Shown in pieces: positions 36,579 through 45,993 of a stretch of 64,000 bases of DNA. How positions within the stretch are numbered: position 1 is the first letter of the stretch; every line of letters begins with the position of its first letter. Origin of the DNA: JAEUMD01 sp050250815 (GTDB taxonomy: Bacteria > Pseudomonadota > Alphaproteobacteria > Rhizobiales > Hyphomicrobiaceae); the NCBI GenBank assembly GCA_050250815.1, contig JBFWNY010000020.1, positions 3,234 to 67,233 of the forward strand, given 5' to 3'. The position numbers and the translations under genes were made by a program. Below the pieces are notes generated by a model that was given only the letters and a program-made list of their open reading frames with translations, was not told the DNA's origin and did no database searches.

Positions 36579-37613
36579 ATGATCAAGACAGCATCGAAGC
36601 TGATGGGACGAGTGACGCGGGGGCGCATCGGCCAGACGCCCTGGTCCGGTGTCGCGCTGGCGGCGTGCCTTGTCGTCTCGGTTGGCGCGCCGACGCCGGC
36701 TGCCGCCTACAAGGTCTTCATCTCCAACGAAAAGGAGAACACCGTCTCCGTCATCGACAGCGAGACGCTGACCGTCGTGCACACAATCCCGACTGGCGCG
36801 CGGCCGCGCGGCGTCATCCTCTCGAAGGACGCCAAATGGCTGCTGGTCTGCGCCAGCGACGACAACCGGGTCGAGGTCTACGACGCCAGGACATATGCGC
36901 CCGTCAAGCAGCTTCCCTCGGGGCCGGACCCGGAGCTGTTTGTGTTCCACCCCTCGGGCAATCCTCTCTACATCGCCAACGAGGACGACAACCTCGTCAC
37001 CGTCGTCGACGTCGAGGCGGGAAAGGTGCTGAGCGAGATCCCCGTCGGCGTGGAGCCCGAAGGCATGGGCATGAGCCCGGACGGCAAGGTGCTGGTCAAC
37101 ACCTCCGAGACCACCAACATGGCGCACTTCATCGATACCGAGACGCACAAGATCTTCGACAACGTGCTGGTCGATACGCGCCCGCGTGTCGCTGAGTTCA
37201 CGGCCGACGGATCGCAGGTTTGGGTATCCTCCGAGATCGGCGGCAACGTCGTCGTGCTCGAGGCGGCCACGCGCAAGCAGCTCGCCAAGATCAAATTCGA
37301 AATCCAGGGCATCACGCCCGACTCCATTCAGCCTGTCGGGGTGCGATTGACGAAAGACGGCAAATGGGCGTTCGTCGCGCTCGGGCCGTCGAACCGTGTC
37401 GCGATCATCGATGCCAAGACGTTCCAGGTCGTCAAGTACGTGCTGGTGGGACAGCGGGTCTGGCAGCTCGCACTTACACCAGACGACAAGCTGCTGTTCA
37501 CGACCAACGGAACGTCGAACGATGTCACCGTGATCGACGTGGAGCGCCAGCGGGCGCTGAAGTCGATCAAGGTGGGCCGCTACCCGTGGGGTGCGGTGGT
37601 CGCACCGTTCTGA
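36579..37613 (+). CDS. PQQ-associated exported YVTN beta-propeller protein (TIGR03866-like)
   Basis: A 344-residue exported protein; signal peptide through about residue 45 (PTPAAA). The rest is a set of about seven beta-propeller blades with the YVTN pattern: VFISNEKENTVSVIDSETL, GARPRGVILSKDAKWLLVCAS, PLYIANEDDNLVTVVDVEAG and LLFTTNGTSNDVTVIDVERQ. In the family it is a periplasmic partner of the PQQ-linked ABC system. Role and metal binding unknown. It lies 52 bases after lutA. Confidence 0.88.
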   Translation: MIKTASKLMGRVTRGRIGQTPWSGVALAACLVVSVGAPTPAAAYKVFISNEKENTVSVIDSETLTVVHTIPTGARPRGVILSKDAKWLLVCASDDNRVEVYDARTYAPVKQLPSGPDPELFVFHPSGNPLYIANEDDNLVTVVDVEAGKVLSEIPVGVEPEGMGMSPDGKVLVNTSETTNMAHFIDTETHKIFDNVLVDTRPRVAEFTADGSQVWVSSEIGGNVVVLEAATRKQLAKIKFEIQGITPDSIQPVGVRLTKDGKWAFVALGPSNRVAIIDAKTFQVVKYVLVGQRVWQLALTPDDKLLFTTNGTSNDVTVIDVERQRALKSIKVGRYPWGAVVAPF

Positions 37614-37718
37614 GGGACGGCCCAGCACCCGGCGGACTTGCTTGGAAGGCCTCGGGTGCTATAGGTGCCGGAGCGCGAGAGATACAATGTACCGCGATCA
37701 GGTAGCATTTCCGGTAGC

Positions 37719-38504
37719 ATGATGGACGCTGAACAGACCGCACACGGAACCGGCGGCCCGCCCTCGCTGCTGGTCCGCGACGTCAGTCATGCCTTCGGAG
37801 ATAAGAAGGTGCTCGACGGCGTCTCACTGACCGTTCCGCGCGGTCGTTTCACGATCCTGCTCGGGCTCAATGGCGCCGGCAAATCGACCCTGTTCTCGCT
37901 CGTGACGCGCCTCTACGACAACGTCACCGGCGAAATCCGCATCATGGGCCACGACGTGCGGCGCTCCCCTTCGCTCGCGCTTCAGCGCCTGGGCGTCGTC
38001 TTCCAGAATCGCACGCTCGACAGCGACCTGACGCTCGCACAGAACCTCGCCTATCACGCCGCTTTGCACGGCATCCCGAGCCGCGAGGCACGCCAGCGGA
38101 CACGCGAGTCGCTCGAGACGGTTCAACTTGCCGAGCGCGCCGGAGAACGGGTGCGCAACCTGTCGGGAGGCCAGGCCCGTCGCGTTGAGATCGCGCGCTC
38201 GCTGCTGCACAGGCCGAGCCTCCTGCTGCTCGACGAGCCCACCGTCGGCCTCGACATCGGCTCGCGTGAGAGCGTCATCGAGATCGTACGCTCGCTGGTG
38301 ACTCGGACCGGCATGGGCGTGCTGTGGGCAACCCATCTCATCGACGAAATTTCGGCGAGCGATGCGATCGTGCTCCTGCACAAGGGCCGCGTGCTGTTCG
38401 CCGGCTCGGTGCCTCAGATGCTGGCGGCTGCTGGAGGAGCGAGCGACCTGCGCTCGGCATTCCGCCGCCTTACCGGCACCGGCGAGGAGGCAATGGCCGC
38501 ATGA
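37719..38504 (+). CDS. lutE: PQQ-associated ABC transporter ATPase (TIGR03864-like)
   Basis: A 261-residue ATPase with Walker A GLNGAGKST near residue 52, Q-loop GVVFQNRTLDSDLTL, ABC signature RNLSGGQARRVEIARS, Walker B LLLLDEP and switch histidine WATHLIDEIS. Its closest class is the ABC-2 (drug/PQQ-related) transporters, not the importers of the neighbouring operon. The permease follows with a four-base overlap. I chose the first of two adjacent ATG codons; the ribosome binding site is weak. Confidence 0.87.
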   Translation: MMDAEQTAHGTGGPPSLLVRDVSHAFGDKKVLDGVSLTVPRGRFTILLGLNGAGKSTLFSLVTRLYDNVTGEIRIMGHDVRRSPSLALQRLGVVFQNRTLDSDLTLAQNLAYHAALHGIPSREARQRTRESLETVQLAERAGERVRNLSGGQARRVEIARSLLHRPSLLLLDEPTVGLDIGSRESVIEIVRSLVTRTGMGVLWATHLIDEISASDAIVLLHKGRVLFAGSVPQMLAAAGGASDLRSAFRRLTGTGEEAMAA

Positions 38505-39385
38505 GCGTGGATACGACAGCCCCGACACGGGCCGCCGACGACTGGGCGGGACGCGATCAAGCCATACCCGCCCGTGGCCTGGGGTTCGGTGCCTACCTCA
38601 CGTGCTTCAAGGGCATCGTGTGGCGCGAGGTGCTGCGCTTCCTGCACCAGCGCGAGCGGTTCCTGTCGGCACTCGTCCGGCCGCTGGTCTGGCTGTTCAT
38701 CTTCGCTGCCGGATTCCGGCAGGTGCTGGGCATCTCGATCATCCCGCCCTACGAATCCTACGTGCTCTACGAGGTGTTCGTGACGCCCGGACTCGTCGGC
38801 ATGATCCAGCTGTTCAATGCCATGCAGTCCTCCCTCTCCATGGTCTACGACCGCGAGACGGGTGCGATGCGCACGCTGCTGGTGAGCCCGTTCCCACGCT
38901 CGTTCCTGCTGACGTCCAAGCTGGTCGGCGGCGTCGCGGTGTCGCTGCTTCAGGTCTACGTCTTCCTCGGCATCGCCTACTTCTGGGAGATCGAACCGCC
39001 GCTCATCGGCTACCTGACCGTGCTCCCGGCACTGATCCTGTCGGGCCTGATGCTGGGCTCGCTGGCACTCTTCATGTCGTCGGTCATCCGCCAGCTCGAG
39101 AACTTCGCAGGCGTCATGAACTTCGTCATCTTCCCGATGTTCTTCGCCTCGTCCGCGCTCTACCCGCTCTGGCGCGTCAAGGAATCGAGCCCGCTGCTCT
39201 ACGAGATCTGCCGCATCAACCCGTTCACACACGCGGTGGAGCTGATCCGCTTCGCCCTGTACGGGCAGGTGCACTGGACATCGCTCGCGGTCGTCGTCGG
39301 ATGCACCGTTGCCTTCCTGGGCGCCGCAGTCTTTGCCTACAACCCGTCCAAGGGTCTCATCGCGCGACGCGGTGGACCGGGCTGA
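38501..39385 (+). CDS. lutF: PQQ-associated ABC-2 type permease (PedC-like, TIGR03861)
   Basis: A 294-residue integral membrane protein with about six transmembrane helices and the ABC-2 permease pattern: EVLRFLHQRERFLSALVRPLVWLFIFAAGF, GAMRTLLVSPFPRSFLLTSKLVGG and a C-terminal ICRINPFTHAVELIRFALYG. PedC of Pseudomonas and LutF of Methylorubrum belong here and affect growth when lanthanide supply is low. The ATG overlaps the ATPase stop (ATGA). Confidence 0.87.
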   Translation: MSVDTTAPTRAADDWAGRDQAIPARGLGFGAYLTCFKGIVWREVLRFLHQRERFLSALVRPLVWLFIFAAGFRQVLGISIIPPYESYVLYEVFVTPGLVGMIQLFNAMQSSLSMVYDRETGAMRTLLVSPFPRSFLLTSKLVGGVAVSLLQVYVFLGIAYFWEIEPPLIGYLTVLPALILSGLMLGSLALFMSSVIRQLENFAGVMNFVIFPMFFASSALYPLWRVKESSPLLYEICRINPFTHAVELIRFALYGQVHWTSLAVVVGCTVAFLGAAVFAYNPSKGLIARRGGPG

Positions 39386-39425
39386 ACCAGGCAAGCGCAC
39401 CAAACGGAATTGCAGAGGAACGTTG

Positions 39426-40148
39426 ATGCACCGGACTGCCCGACACTCGCCGCTCGCACTTGTGCGGCTCGCCGTCGTTCTGGCGCTCGGCAGCGCGCTC
39501 AGCGGTGTGCTCGCATCTCGACCGGTGCAGGCTCAGCAGACAGAGGCGCCCGCCGCCCCTCCGCCGGCGGGGGCAAAGCCTTCCGAGGCCGCGACGGGCT
39601 ACAGCGACTGGCCGTGCGTGCAACATAAGCAGCCGGTGCTGACCGCGGCACAGATGTGGGACGGGCCATCCGTCGAACCGGAGGGCAAGACGTCCAGCGA
39701 CGACGGCGTCCGCCGCATGGTGACAATCGTGACCAGCCGCCGCGTGCCTATGGAGGAGGTCGAGCGTGCGCTCGCCTCGTTCAGGGACGCGCTGCCCGAA
39801 GCCGAGCGCGATCCCAAGCTCACGGAGCTGTTCGCCGCAACCCTGAAGGAGATCAACCAGCGGCGCACCGTCGTCATGGACGGCATCGAGAAGTTCCAGC
39901 GCCGCCAGGTTTCGCGTGCCAAGAAGCTCGAGGAGGAAGGTGTCGAACTCGCCGCGTTGCAGAAGAAGGCGGAAGCTGATGTCGCCTTGACCGGCGACTA
40001 CCTGGAAGCGCAGCAGCGCTACGACTGGGACGCCCGCGTCTTCCAGGAGCGGCAGCAGAACATCCCAGTCGCGTGCGAGATTCCAGTGCTCATCGAGCAG
40101 CGCCTGTTCGCGGTCGCGCAGGCGATCCGCGCCGCGATGAGCAATTGA
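39426..40148 (+). CDS. Exported protein of the PQQ-ABC cluster
   Basis: A 240-residue exported protein. Signal through about residue 36 (RPVQAQ), then a proline/alanine linker and the YSDWPCVQHKQPVLTAAQMWDGPSV segment, followed by a long charged helical region (about 110-200) with MEEVERALASFRDALPEAERD and KFQRRQVSRAKKLEEEGVELAALQKKAEADVAL, likely coiled coil. Two cysteines (WPCV and VACEIP) could form a disulfide. It follows lutF by 40 bases with an AGGAACG box. The function is unknown, and I do not assign a Lut letter. Confidence 0.7.
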   Translation: MHRTARHSPLALVRLAVVLALGSALSGVLASRPVQAQQTEAPAAPPPAGAKPSEAATGYSDWPCVQHKQPVLTAAQMWDGPSVEPEGKTSSDDGVRRMVTIVTSRRVPMEEVERALASFRDALPEAERDPKLTELFAATLKEINQRRTVVMDGIEKFQRRQVSRAKKLEEEGVELAALQKKAEADVALTGDYLEAQQRYDWDARVFQERQQNIPVACEIPVLIEQRLFAVAQAIRAAMSN

Positions 40149-40211
40149 TCCAAGTTTGACGGCCTCTCACGATACCTGCCCGAGCGACTGAGTTCGGGAC
40201 GACCGTGTGCG

Positions 40212-40901
40212 TTACTCCGGGCGCGTGCCGTCGGGGCCTGGCTCCGGCTCTACGTCGACGATGTCCCGGCCGATCTCCTGCCAGCCATCGGTGCCATCGG
40301 GAAACCAAGCAACGCGCGTATACCCCCACTCAATCGCACGCTTGGCGGCATTCCAGCTCATCCAGCAGTCTTTGAGACAGAAGAACACGAGCGGCTTGGC
40401 CTTGTCGCCGCCGCTGAGCCGTTCGAGCGCATGGCGCAAATAGGACTCCGGCGCCTCGGCCAGCTTGCCGTAGCCGACATTGGGCAGCCACGCGGCCCCC
40501 TCGATGCTTTTGTGCCGTGGGCTCCGCCAGATGGTGGTCTTTGGCATGTTGGGCGGCTTGGGCGCGCGCGGATAGACATCGATCATCACCGCGCCCGCCT
40601 CCATGCTGCGAAGGGCGCCAGCTGCATCGAGCACCTCCGCGCCCTTCAGCGTTTTGGGCACCGGCGAGCGGAAATCCGTCATGCGGTAGTCGCTGGGCTC
40701 GACCACTTCGATGGGCTTGGTGTCGAGGTGGGCTGCTGCAGCGGCGCCCTCGGCCGCGGCGCGATGTGCAAACAGGATTGCGCTTGAGGACCACGCGGCA
40801 ACGGCCGCGGCGAACGCACACACCAGCGCGGCGCCCATCCCCCGGCCACCACGCGCGGGCCCACTGACTCCAAGCGGACGGACCACTGAAGAGAACAGCA
40901 T
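40212..40901 (-). CDS. PQQ-associated CXXCW-motif rhodanese-like protein
   Basis: A 229-residue exported protein. After a signal segment (about residues 22-50), the body resembles a rhodanese domain, ending in PLVFFCLKDCWMSWNAAKRAIEWGY. The two cysteines here are spaced C-x-x-x-C-W; the family name refers to CXXCW. The protein is regularly found beside PQQ-dependent dehydrogenases and is thought to handle a sulfur-linked relay step. It is convergent with the Lut-like operon; a GAGG box lies upstream of the ATG at 40901. Confidence 0.8.
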   Translation of the reverse strand: MLFSSVVRPLGVSGPARGGRGMGAALVCAFAAAVAAWSSSAILFAHRAAAEGAAAAAHLDTKPIEVVEPSDYRMTDFRSPVPKTLKGAEVLDAAGALRSMEAGAVMIDVYPRAPKPPNMPKTTIWRSPRHKSIEGAAWLPNVGYGKLAEAPESYLRHALERLSGGDKAKPLVFFCLKDCWMSWNAAKRAIEWGYTRVAWFPDGTDGWQEIGRDIVDVEPEPGPDGTRPE

Positions 40902-40964
40902 TCGTCGCCTCGTCGTTGCATTGCGTTCGCGGCGTTCGTGCTGGCGATCGCCGACGGAGAAAAG

Positions 40965-41855
40965 TCACTGGCGCGGCGCAGTGACTTCCTTGTTGTCCTC
41001 GTCGATCAGCGGCACACCGAAGTCGAGCAGCACCTTGTCGATATCGCCCTGGCGTTTGGCGATGATCGTATTGAGCTGCCGCTTCCAGAAGTCGTCGCCC
41101 TGCCGCACGCCCATCGTGATCCGATAGGACATGCGCGGCCCGATCGACTCCTTGACCAGCGGACGCACCACCAGCGCCTCTCCGCCACGCTTGCTGAAGT
41201 AGCCCGCGATCGGCCCCCACAGGATGCCGACATCGACGGCGCCTGACCGGATATCTTCGATCATGCGCTCGGCGGGCGACTCGTAGCGGCGGTCGACCGT
41301 CAGCGGATAGGGCCGCGCGGTACCCATCAGGCCCAATCGAGCCATGATATCTCCAGGCGGCGTGCCGGCGATGATGCCAATGTGTTTGCCCTTCAGGCGC
41401 TCGTCCTCCAGGCTCTCGACGCCGTCGAGGTCCTGTCCCTTGCGGTAAACGATGGCGTAGGTCGAGCGATAGTAGTGGTTGGTGTTGAGGACGAGTTCGT
41501 CGCCCTGGGCGTAGCCGATCACCACGTCGCACGCCTTGGCGAACAGCGTGCGCCGGATGAACCCAGTCGCCTGCGGGAACCACGTGTACTCGACCGGCAC
41601 CTTCAACTCGCCGGCAACGATCTCCGCGATCTTGTTTTCGAAGCCCTCACCCTTCTGGTTGGAGAAGGGCAGGTTCGCCGGATCGGAGCAGACCCGCAGC
41701 ACGCGGCGATTGACGAGATCAGCGCGCTGGCCCTCGGTTGCCCATGCCGATTGCATGCCGAGCGACGACGACAGGGCCGCAAGGCAAAACGTCAGGCCGG
41801 CAAGCACCAGCCTGACGTGACGGGGGAACGGACGACCCAGACCGGCTTCAGCCAC
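40965..41855 (-). CDS. xoxJ: Quinoprotein-associated periplasmic binding protein XoxJ
   Basis: About 296 residues. Signal peptide (RLVLAGLTFCLAALSSSLG, ending near SAWA), then the type-II periplasmic-binding fold: RRVLRVCSDPANLPFSNQKGEGFENKIAEIVAGE, the TWFPQATGFIRRTLFAKACDVVIGYAQGDE segment and RMIEDIRSGAVDVGILWGPIAGYF. XoxJ helps activate XoxF. The start is uncertain: GTG at 41855 overlaps the xoxG stop and puts the signal right at the N-terminus, so I prefer it to the ATG at 41936 inside xoxG. Gene order on the minus strand is xoxF, xoxG, xoxJ. Confidence 0.85.
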   Translation of the reverse strand: MAEAGLGRPFPRHVRLVLAGLTFCLAALSSSLGMQSAWATEGQRADLVNRRVLRVCSDPANLPFSNQKGEGFENKIAEIVAGELKVPVEYTWFPQATGFIRRTLFAKACDVVIGYAQGDELVLNTNHYYRSTYAIVYRKGQDLDGVESLEDERLKGKHIGIIAGTPPGDIMARLGLMGTARPYPLTVDRRYESPAERMIEDIRSGAVDVGILWGPIAGYFSKRGGEALVVRPLVKESIGPRMSYRITMGVRQGDDFWKRQLNTIIAKRQGDIDKVLLDFGVPLIDEDNKEVTAPRQ

Positions 41856-42411
41856 CGAAGCACGCCTTGTCGTATTCCTTGGCGCCTTCGGGCTTCTCGT
41901 CACGGCCCGGCGGACGGCCACGCGGCACGGCGCCATCGGAGCGGGCCTTGATGTAGGCGTAGATGTCGTCGATGTAGCACATGACGTTCTTGTTATCGCC
42001 GAGCGCCGGCATGACGCTTTCCTGGCCGCCGGGCAGATGGCGGATGCGGCCGCTGGCGACCACGCCGATGAAATCCGAATAGCTCAGCGTCTTGAGCGAA
42101 TCCTTCAGCGCGGGCGCATAAGTCGAACCCTCGGCTTCAGGACCGTGGCAGACGTGGCATTCCGAGTGATAGCGGCGGAAGCCCGAGTAGGTGTACCAGT
42201 CGAGCGTTCCATCGGGCTTGACGCGGTATGTCGGATCGCCGTCGGGCGTCATCCACTTGCCGTCGTCCGGCTTCGACCCTTTCTGAGTCTTCGAGCCGTC
42301 CTCCAGCGTCACCAACTCGGGGCCTACGGCCATGGCGGGTGCGGTCACCACCGCGGCGAAGCCGGCAGTCAGTCCTGCGGCCACCACCGCCAGAAGTCTC
42401 AATCTCGTCAC
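41848..42411 (-). CDS. xoxG: XoxG-type c-type cytochrome (electron acceptor of XoxF)
   Basis: A 187-residue precursor. GTG at 42411 with GTGAGG upstream gives a clean signal peptide (TRLRLLAVVAAGLTAGFAAV, ending near PAMA); the longer ATG frame adds an unrelated polar tail. The haem motif CHVCH is at residues 85-89 (Cys85, Cys88, His89), with a possible axial methionine in ESVMPALGD. Two further cysteines (NVMCYIDD and ACFGG) match the four-cysteine cytochrome family specific to methanol metabolism. It accepts electrons from XoxF. Confidence 0.9.
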   Translation of the reverse strand: MTRLRLLAVVAAGLTAGFAAVVTAPAMAVGPELVTLEDGSKTQKGSKPDDGKWMTPDGDPTYRVKPDGTLDWYTYSGFRRYHSECHVCHGPEAEGSTYAPALKDSLKTLSYSDFIGVVASGRIRHLPGGQESVMPALGDNKNVMCYIDDIYAYIKARSDGAVPRGRPPGRDEKPEGAKEYDKACFGG

Positions 42412-42660
42412 GCGCGTCCTCACCTGTCTAGCGTTGTTGTTCGTTGTCGGCGTTATGTCGTCGTGATCGCCGAATGCATCACAAGGCTTCATTTGGGCTC
42501 GATCACCGCCGAGCACAACTATGCGCCTTTCCTTGCCAACAATACGGCGAATGCTCCGTCCGGTTCAGTGCAGTGCGCACGTCCGATATCGGTCGGCAGC
42601 AAGATCCCGCTGAATACCCTCGATCGTCCTGGATGCGAACATGTGCCCTGGACACGGAAA

Positions 42661-42685
42661 CCGGCGCGGGGAAGCCCCGCGCCGG
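42661..42685 (-). terminator. xoxF terminator
   Basis: CCGGCGCGGGG and CCCCGCGCCGG form an 11-base perfect stem with a three-base loop. On the minus strand it is followed by TTTCCG, 26 bases beyond the xoxF stop. It separates xoxF from xoxG, so it may leave xoxF far more abundant than xoxGJ. The 42412-42710 stretch holds nothing else I can identify. Confidence 0.8.
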
Positions 42686-42710
42686 CCATCTCATCTGCGA
42701 CTGCCGAAGG

Positions 42711-44513
42711 TTAGGGCAGCGAGAAGACCGTCAGGACGCCGCCGAGAGCGGTGTAGTTCCTGAGGCCAGCATAGCCACCCACGGCGCCAAGACCGTCGGT
42801 CGGGTTCGTCAGGCCAGCTGCCAGACCGATGCCGGCCCAGCCACCGATGCCCGAGAGCACGGCCACGTACTGCTTGCCCTTGTGAGCATAGGTCATGACG
42901 TTGCCGATGATGCCCGACGGAGTCTTGAACTTGAACAGCTCCTTGCCGTCAGCCGGGTCGACTGCCTTCAGGTAGCCCTCGAGCGTACCGTAGAAGACGA
43001 CGTCGCCAGCCGTTGCCATGGCGCCTGACCAGACCGAGAACGGCTCGGGCTTCGACCAGACGATCTTGCCCTGGCCAGCGTCCCAGGCAATGAAGTTGCC
43101 CATGCCGCCGTGGCTGTTGGGAGCCGGGAACATGGACAGCGTGGCGCCGACGTAGGGCTGACCAGCCGTGTACGAGACCTTGAAGGGCTCATAGTCCATG
43201 CAGACGTGGTTGGTCGGCACATAGAACAGGCCGGTCTTGGGCGAGAACGTCGCCGGCTGCTGGTCCTTAGAACCCAGAGCCGCCGGGCACACGCCCTTGG
43301 TGTTGAAGTCGGCACCATTCTTAGCCGTCGAGTACTTGTCGACGACGTACGGACGACCGTAGTTCGGCTTGGACGGGTCCATTTCGACGCCCGTCGTCCA
43401 GTTCACGACCGGATCGTACTTCTCAGCGACGAGAAGCTCACCGGTGTGACGGTCGAGGGTGTAGCCCAGGCCGTTACGATCGAAGTGGACGGCGACTTTG
43501 CGCTTCTTTCCCTTCACATCGATGTCGGCGAGGATGACCTCGTTGATGCCGTCGTAGTCCCACTCGTCGAACGGCGTCATCTGGTAGGCCCACTTGGCCA
43601 CACCGGTGTCGACGTCACGCCCGAACAGCGTCATCGACCACTTGTTGTCGCCAGGACGCTGAGAGGGGTTCCAGGTCGAGGGGTTGCCCGACCCGTAGTA
43701 CATCAGGTTGACCTCGGGGTCGTACGAATACCAGCCCCAAGTGCAGCCGCCGCCGATCTTCCACTGGTCACCCTGCCAGGTCTTGATCGAGCTGTCCTTG
43801 CCGACCGGCTTGCCGAGCGCCATGGTCTTCTCGGCATCGAACAGGATCTGATCGTCCGTGCCCACCGAATAGGCGCGCCAGACTTTCTTGCCCGTGGCCA
43901 TGTCGTAAGCGGTGACGTGGCACTGCACGCCGAACTCGCCGCCCGAGATGCCGACGATGACCTTGTCCTTGACCGGCAGAACGGTCGCGGTGTTGGTCTC
44001 GCCCTTCTTCGGATCGCCGTTTACGGCCTTCCAGATCTCCTTGCCCGACTTGGCGTCAAGCGCCACGACGGTCGTGTCGGCCTGGTGCAGGAAGATCTTA
44101 CCGTCAGCGTAGGCGAGGCCACGGTTCACCGTGTCGCAGCACATCACCGGAATGACGGACGGATCCTGCTTGGGCTCATACTTCCAGATGATCTTGCCCT
44201 CGGAGTTGAGGTCAAGAGCATAGACGATGTTCGGGAACGGGGTGTGCACGTACATCGTGTCGCCGACCACGATGGGCGAACCCTCGTGGCCACGGAGAAC
44301 GCCGGTCGAGAAGGTCCACGCAACCTTCAGGTCCTTGACGTTGCCCTTGTTGATCTGGTCGAGCTTTGAATAACGCTGGTTGAAGTAGTCGCCCGTCTGC
44401 AGGACCCACTGGTTCGGGTTCCCGATCTGTTTCGCGACGTCGTCGTTCGCCAGAACTGGCGAAGCGATAAACGTCGTGACGAGCAATGCACCGGTAAGTG
44501 CACTCTTGCGCAT
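42711..44513 (-). CDS. xoxF: Lanthanide-dependent methanol dehydrogenase XoxF
   Basis: A 600-residue periplasmic PQQ dehydrogenase; signal peptide to about residue 22 (SPVLA). It forms an eight-bladed propeller. The vicinal disulfide is Cys125-Cys126 (VMCCDTV). Metal ligands expected for XoxF are Glu193 (GGEFG), Asn277 (GSGNPS), catalytic Asp319 and the extra Asp321 in WDYDG. Asp321 is alanine in calcium-dependent MxaF, so this enzyme is of the lanthanide class. The active-site GGCTWGWY region is near 255. It oxidises methanol to formaldehyde. The ribosome binding site is AAGGAGGAA. No mxaF or mxaI gene is present. Confidence 0.98.
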   Translation of the reverse strand: MRKSALTGALLVTTFIASPVLANDDVAKQIGNPNQWVLQTGDYFNQRYSKLDQINKGNVKDLKVAWTFSTGVLRGHEGSPIVVGDTMYVHTPFPNIVYALDLNSEGKIIWKYEPKQDPSVIPVMCCDTVNRGLAYADGKIFLHQADTTVVALDAKSGKEIWKAVNGDPKKGETNTATVLPVKDKVIVGISGGEFGVQCHVTAYDMATGKKVWRAYSVGTDDQILFDAEKTMALGKPVGKDSSIKTWQGDQWKIGGGCTWGWYSYDPEVNLMYYGSGNPSTWNPSQRPGDNKWSMTLFGRDVDTGVAKWAYQMTPFDEWDYDGINEVILADIDVKGKKRKVAVHFDRNGLGYTLDRHTGELLVAEKYDPVVNWTTGVEMDPSKPNYGRPYVVDKYSTAKNGADFNTKGVCPAALGSKDQQPATFSPKTGLFYVPTNHVCMDYEPFKVSYTAGQPYVGATLSMFPAPNSHGGMGNFIAWDAGQGKIVWSKPEPFSVWSGAMATAGDVVFYGTLEGYLKAVDPADGKELFKFKTPSGIIGNVMTYAHKGKQYVAVLSGIGGWAGIGLAAGLTNPTDGLGAVGGYAGLRNYTALGGVLTVFSLP

Positions 44514-44994
44514 CGCGCTTCCTCCTTAAGGTTCTTGCCACGCTTGCAAGCGGTAGCTGTCGTCAGCGTGTCACGGGCCGCGGAGTGGACGTTTGGGAAT
44601 CGTCCTTGTTCGTTATTGCTCCGGCGGACCTACGAAACGGAGCCCAGGTCACTTCGTCGCGATGGGTCCTGAAGTCGCAGCTACCGGGCGCATCTAGGCA
44701 CTTTTTCCCGTACGGCGCAAGACGAAGGTCGAAGAAAGCGAAAGTCGCAAGGCCAGGAAAAGCGACGGTTTTTTTGATAGGACAAGTCTATTGACCCATT
44801 TTCTCACCCGATTCACGGCGCAATGCTGCGCTGCACGCGTTTTTTGTGCGGCGCACGCAAAGTCATCTCTTTTTCTTCACGGGACCTCGCGGTTCCGTGA
44901 TCGGCACCGTGATGGATTGCGTGCCTTGACTGCGCTTACCCTCTCGGACCAGACACTTGGCCGGATAGAACGCGAGCACAAAACTGCGAAGCAC
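44514..44994. promoter_or_regulatory. xoxF/relay-hydrolase divergent control region
   Basis: 481 bases between the divergent xoxF and hydrolase genes. A T-rich stretch with TTTTTTT (44770-44777) and TATTGACCC at 44789-44797 form the most promoter-like part, and 44820-44890 contains several short inverted repeats, such as CACGGGACCTCGCGGTTCCGTG. No small gene was convincing. The long leader on the xoxF side could be regulated, but no known riboswitch pattern was recognised. Confidence 0.5.
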
Positions 44995-45993
44995 ATGCGT
45001 AGAACACGCACCGTTCCGTTATTCGACACCGTTCTGGATCGCCGTTCGTGCCTGCGCGCATTGACCGGACTAGGCGCCCTACTGACAGGCGCCTGGTTTG
45101 ACGCCCAGCGCGCGAAAGCGACGCCGGCCGGTGAGACCGGCAAGGCGGTCGAGGTCGCCCCCGGTGTCTTCGTGCTGCGCGGCGTGCACGGAGTCTACGC
45201 GCCGGCCAACCATGGCGACATCTCCAATCGGGGCTTCATTGTCGGTCGCGACGCGGTCGCCGTCGTCGACACCGGCGGCACAGCGCGCCTGGGCGCGAAA
45301 CAGTTGGCCACCGTCCGCGCAATCACCGATCGCCCGGTACGCTTCGTCATCAACACCCACATGCATCCCGACCACGTCCTGGGCAACGTTGCCTTCCGCA
45401 GCCAGGGCGTCGAGTTCGTCGGGCACGCCAAGCTCGCCGCTGCGCTGGCGGCACGCGCCGAGCGCTATCTCAGCTACAATCGCCAGGCCGTCGGCGAGGA
45501 AGAGTTTTCCGGCACCGAGGTCGTACTGCCGACGCGCGGCATCGATGTTCCGACAAAGCTCGATCTGGGAGACAGGACACTTCTGCTTTCGCCTCAGCGC
45601 ACCGCGCATACCGACAATGACCTGACCGTGCTTGACGAGAGCACCGGCAGCTTGTTCGTAGGCGATCTCGTGTTCTCGGGCCACGTCCCCACGCTCGACG
45701 GATCGATCCGCGGCTGGATCAAGCTGCTCGAAGCGCTGTCGAGCGCCGCAGAGGCCCAGCGCATTGTCCCCGGTCATGGTCCTAAGAGCATGAGCTGGCA
45801 GGAGGCCGCGCCGCCGATGCTACGCTATCTAGGCGCCGTCGCGTCCGACGTGCGCGCCGCAATCGCAGCCGGCCGCACGATGAGCGCGACGATCACGACC
45901 GCCGCCCAGGGTGAACGTTCGCAATGGGAGCTGTTCGACGAATTCCACGGCCGTAACGTATCGGCCGCGTTCGCCGAACTCGAATGGGAATGA
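44995..45993 (+). CDS. Quinoprotein relay system zinc metallohydrolase (metallo-beta-lactamase fold)
   Basis: About 332 residues. The N-terminus has DRRSCLRALTGLGALLTG, a Tat-like twin-arginine signal. The core has the metallo-beta-lactamase metal motif H-x-H-x-D-H in VINTHMHPDHVLGNVAF, GHAKLAAALAAR, SLFVGDLVFSGHVPTLDG and IVPGHGPKSMSWQ with the final metal histidine. It belongs to the 'quinoprotein relay system zinc metallohydrolase' type, found beside SoxYZ-like carriers. Substrate unknown. The ATG at 44995 is chosen because the signal starts just after it, though the frame is open further upstream. Confidence 0.85.
   Translation: MRRTRTVPLFDTVLDRRSCLRALTGLGALLTGAWFDAQRAKATPAGETGKAVEVAPGVFVLRGVHGVYAPANHGDISNRGFIVGRDAVAVVDTGGTARLGAKQLATVRAITDRPVRFVINTHMHPDHVLGNVAFRSQGVEFVGHAKLAAALAARAERYLSYNRQAVGEEEFSGTEVVLPTRGIDVPTKLDLGDRTLLLSPQRTAHTDNDLTVLDESTGSLFVGDLVFSGHVPTLDGSIRGWIKLLEALSSAAEAQRIVPGHGPKSMSWQEAAPPMLRYLGAVASDVRAAIAAGRTMSATITTAAQGERSQWELFDEFHGRNVSAAFAELEWE

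Noticed and set aside
44514..44994. Lanthanide riboswitch upstream of xoxF
   Set aside because: Short inverted repeats are present, but I saw no conserved core or alternating terminator structure, so it stays an unproven control region.
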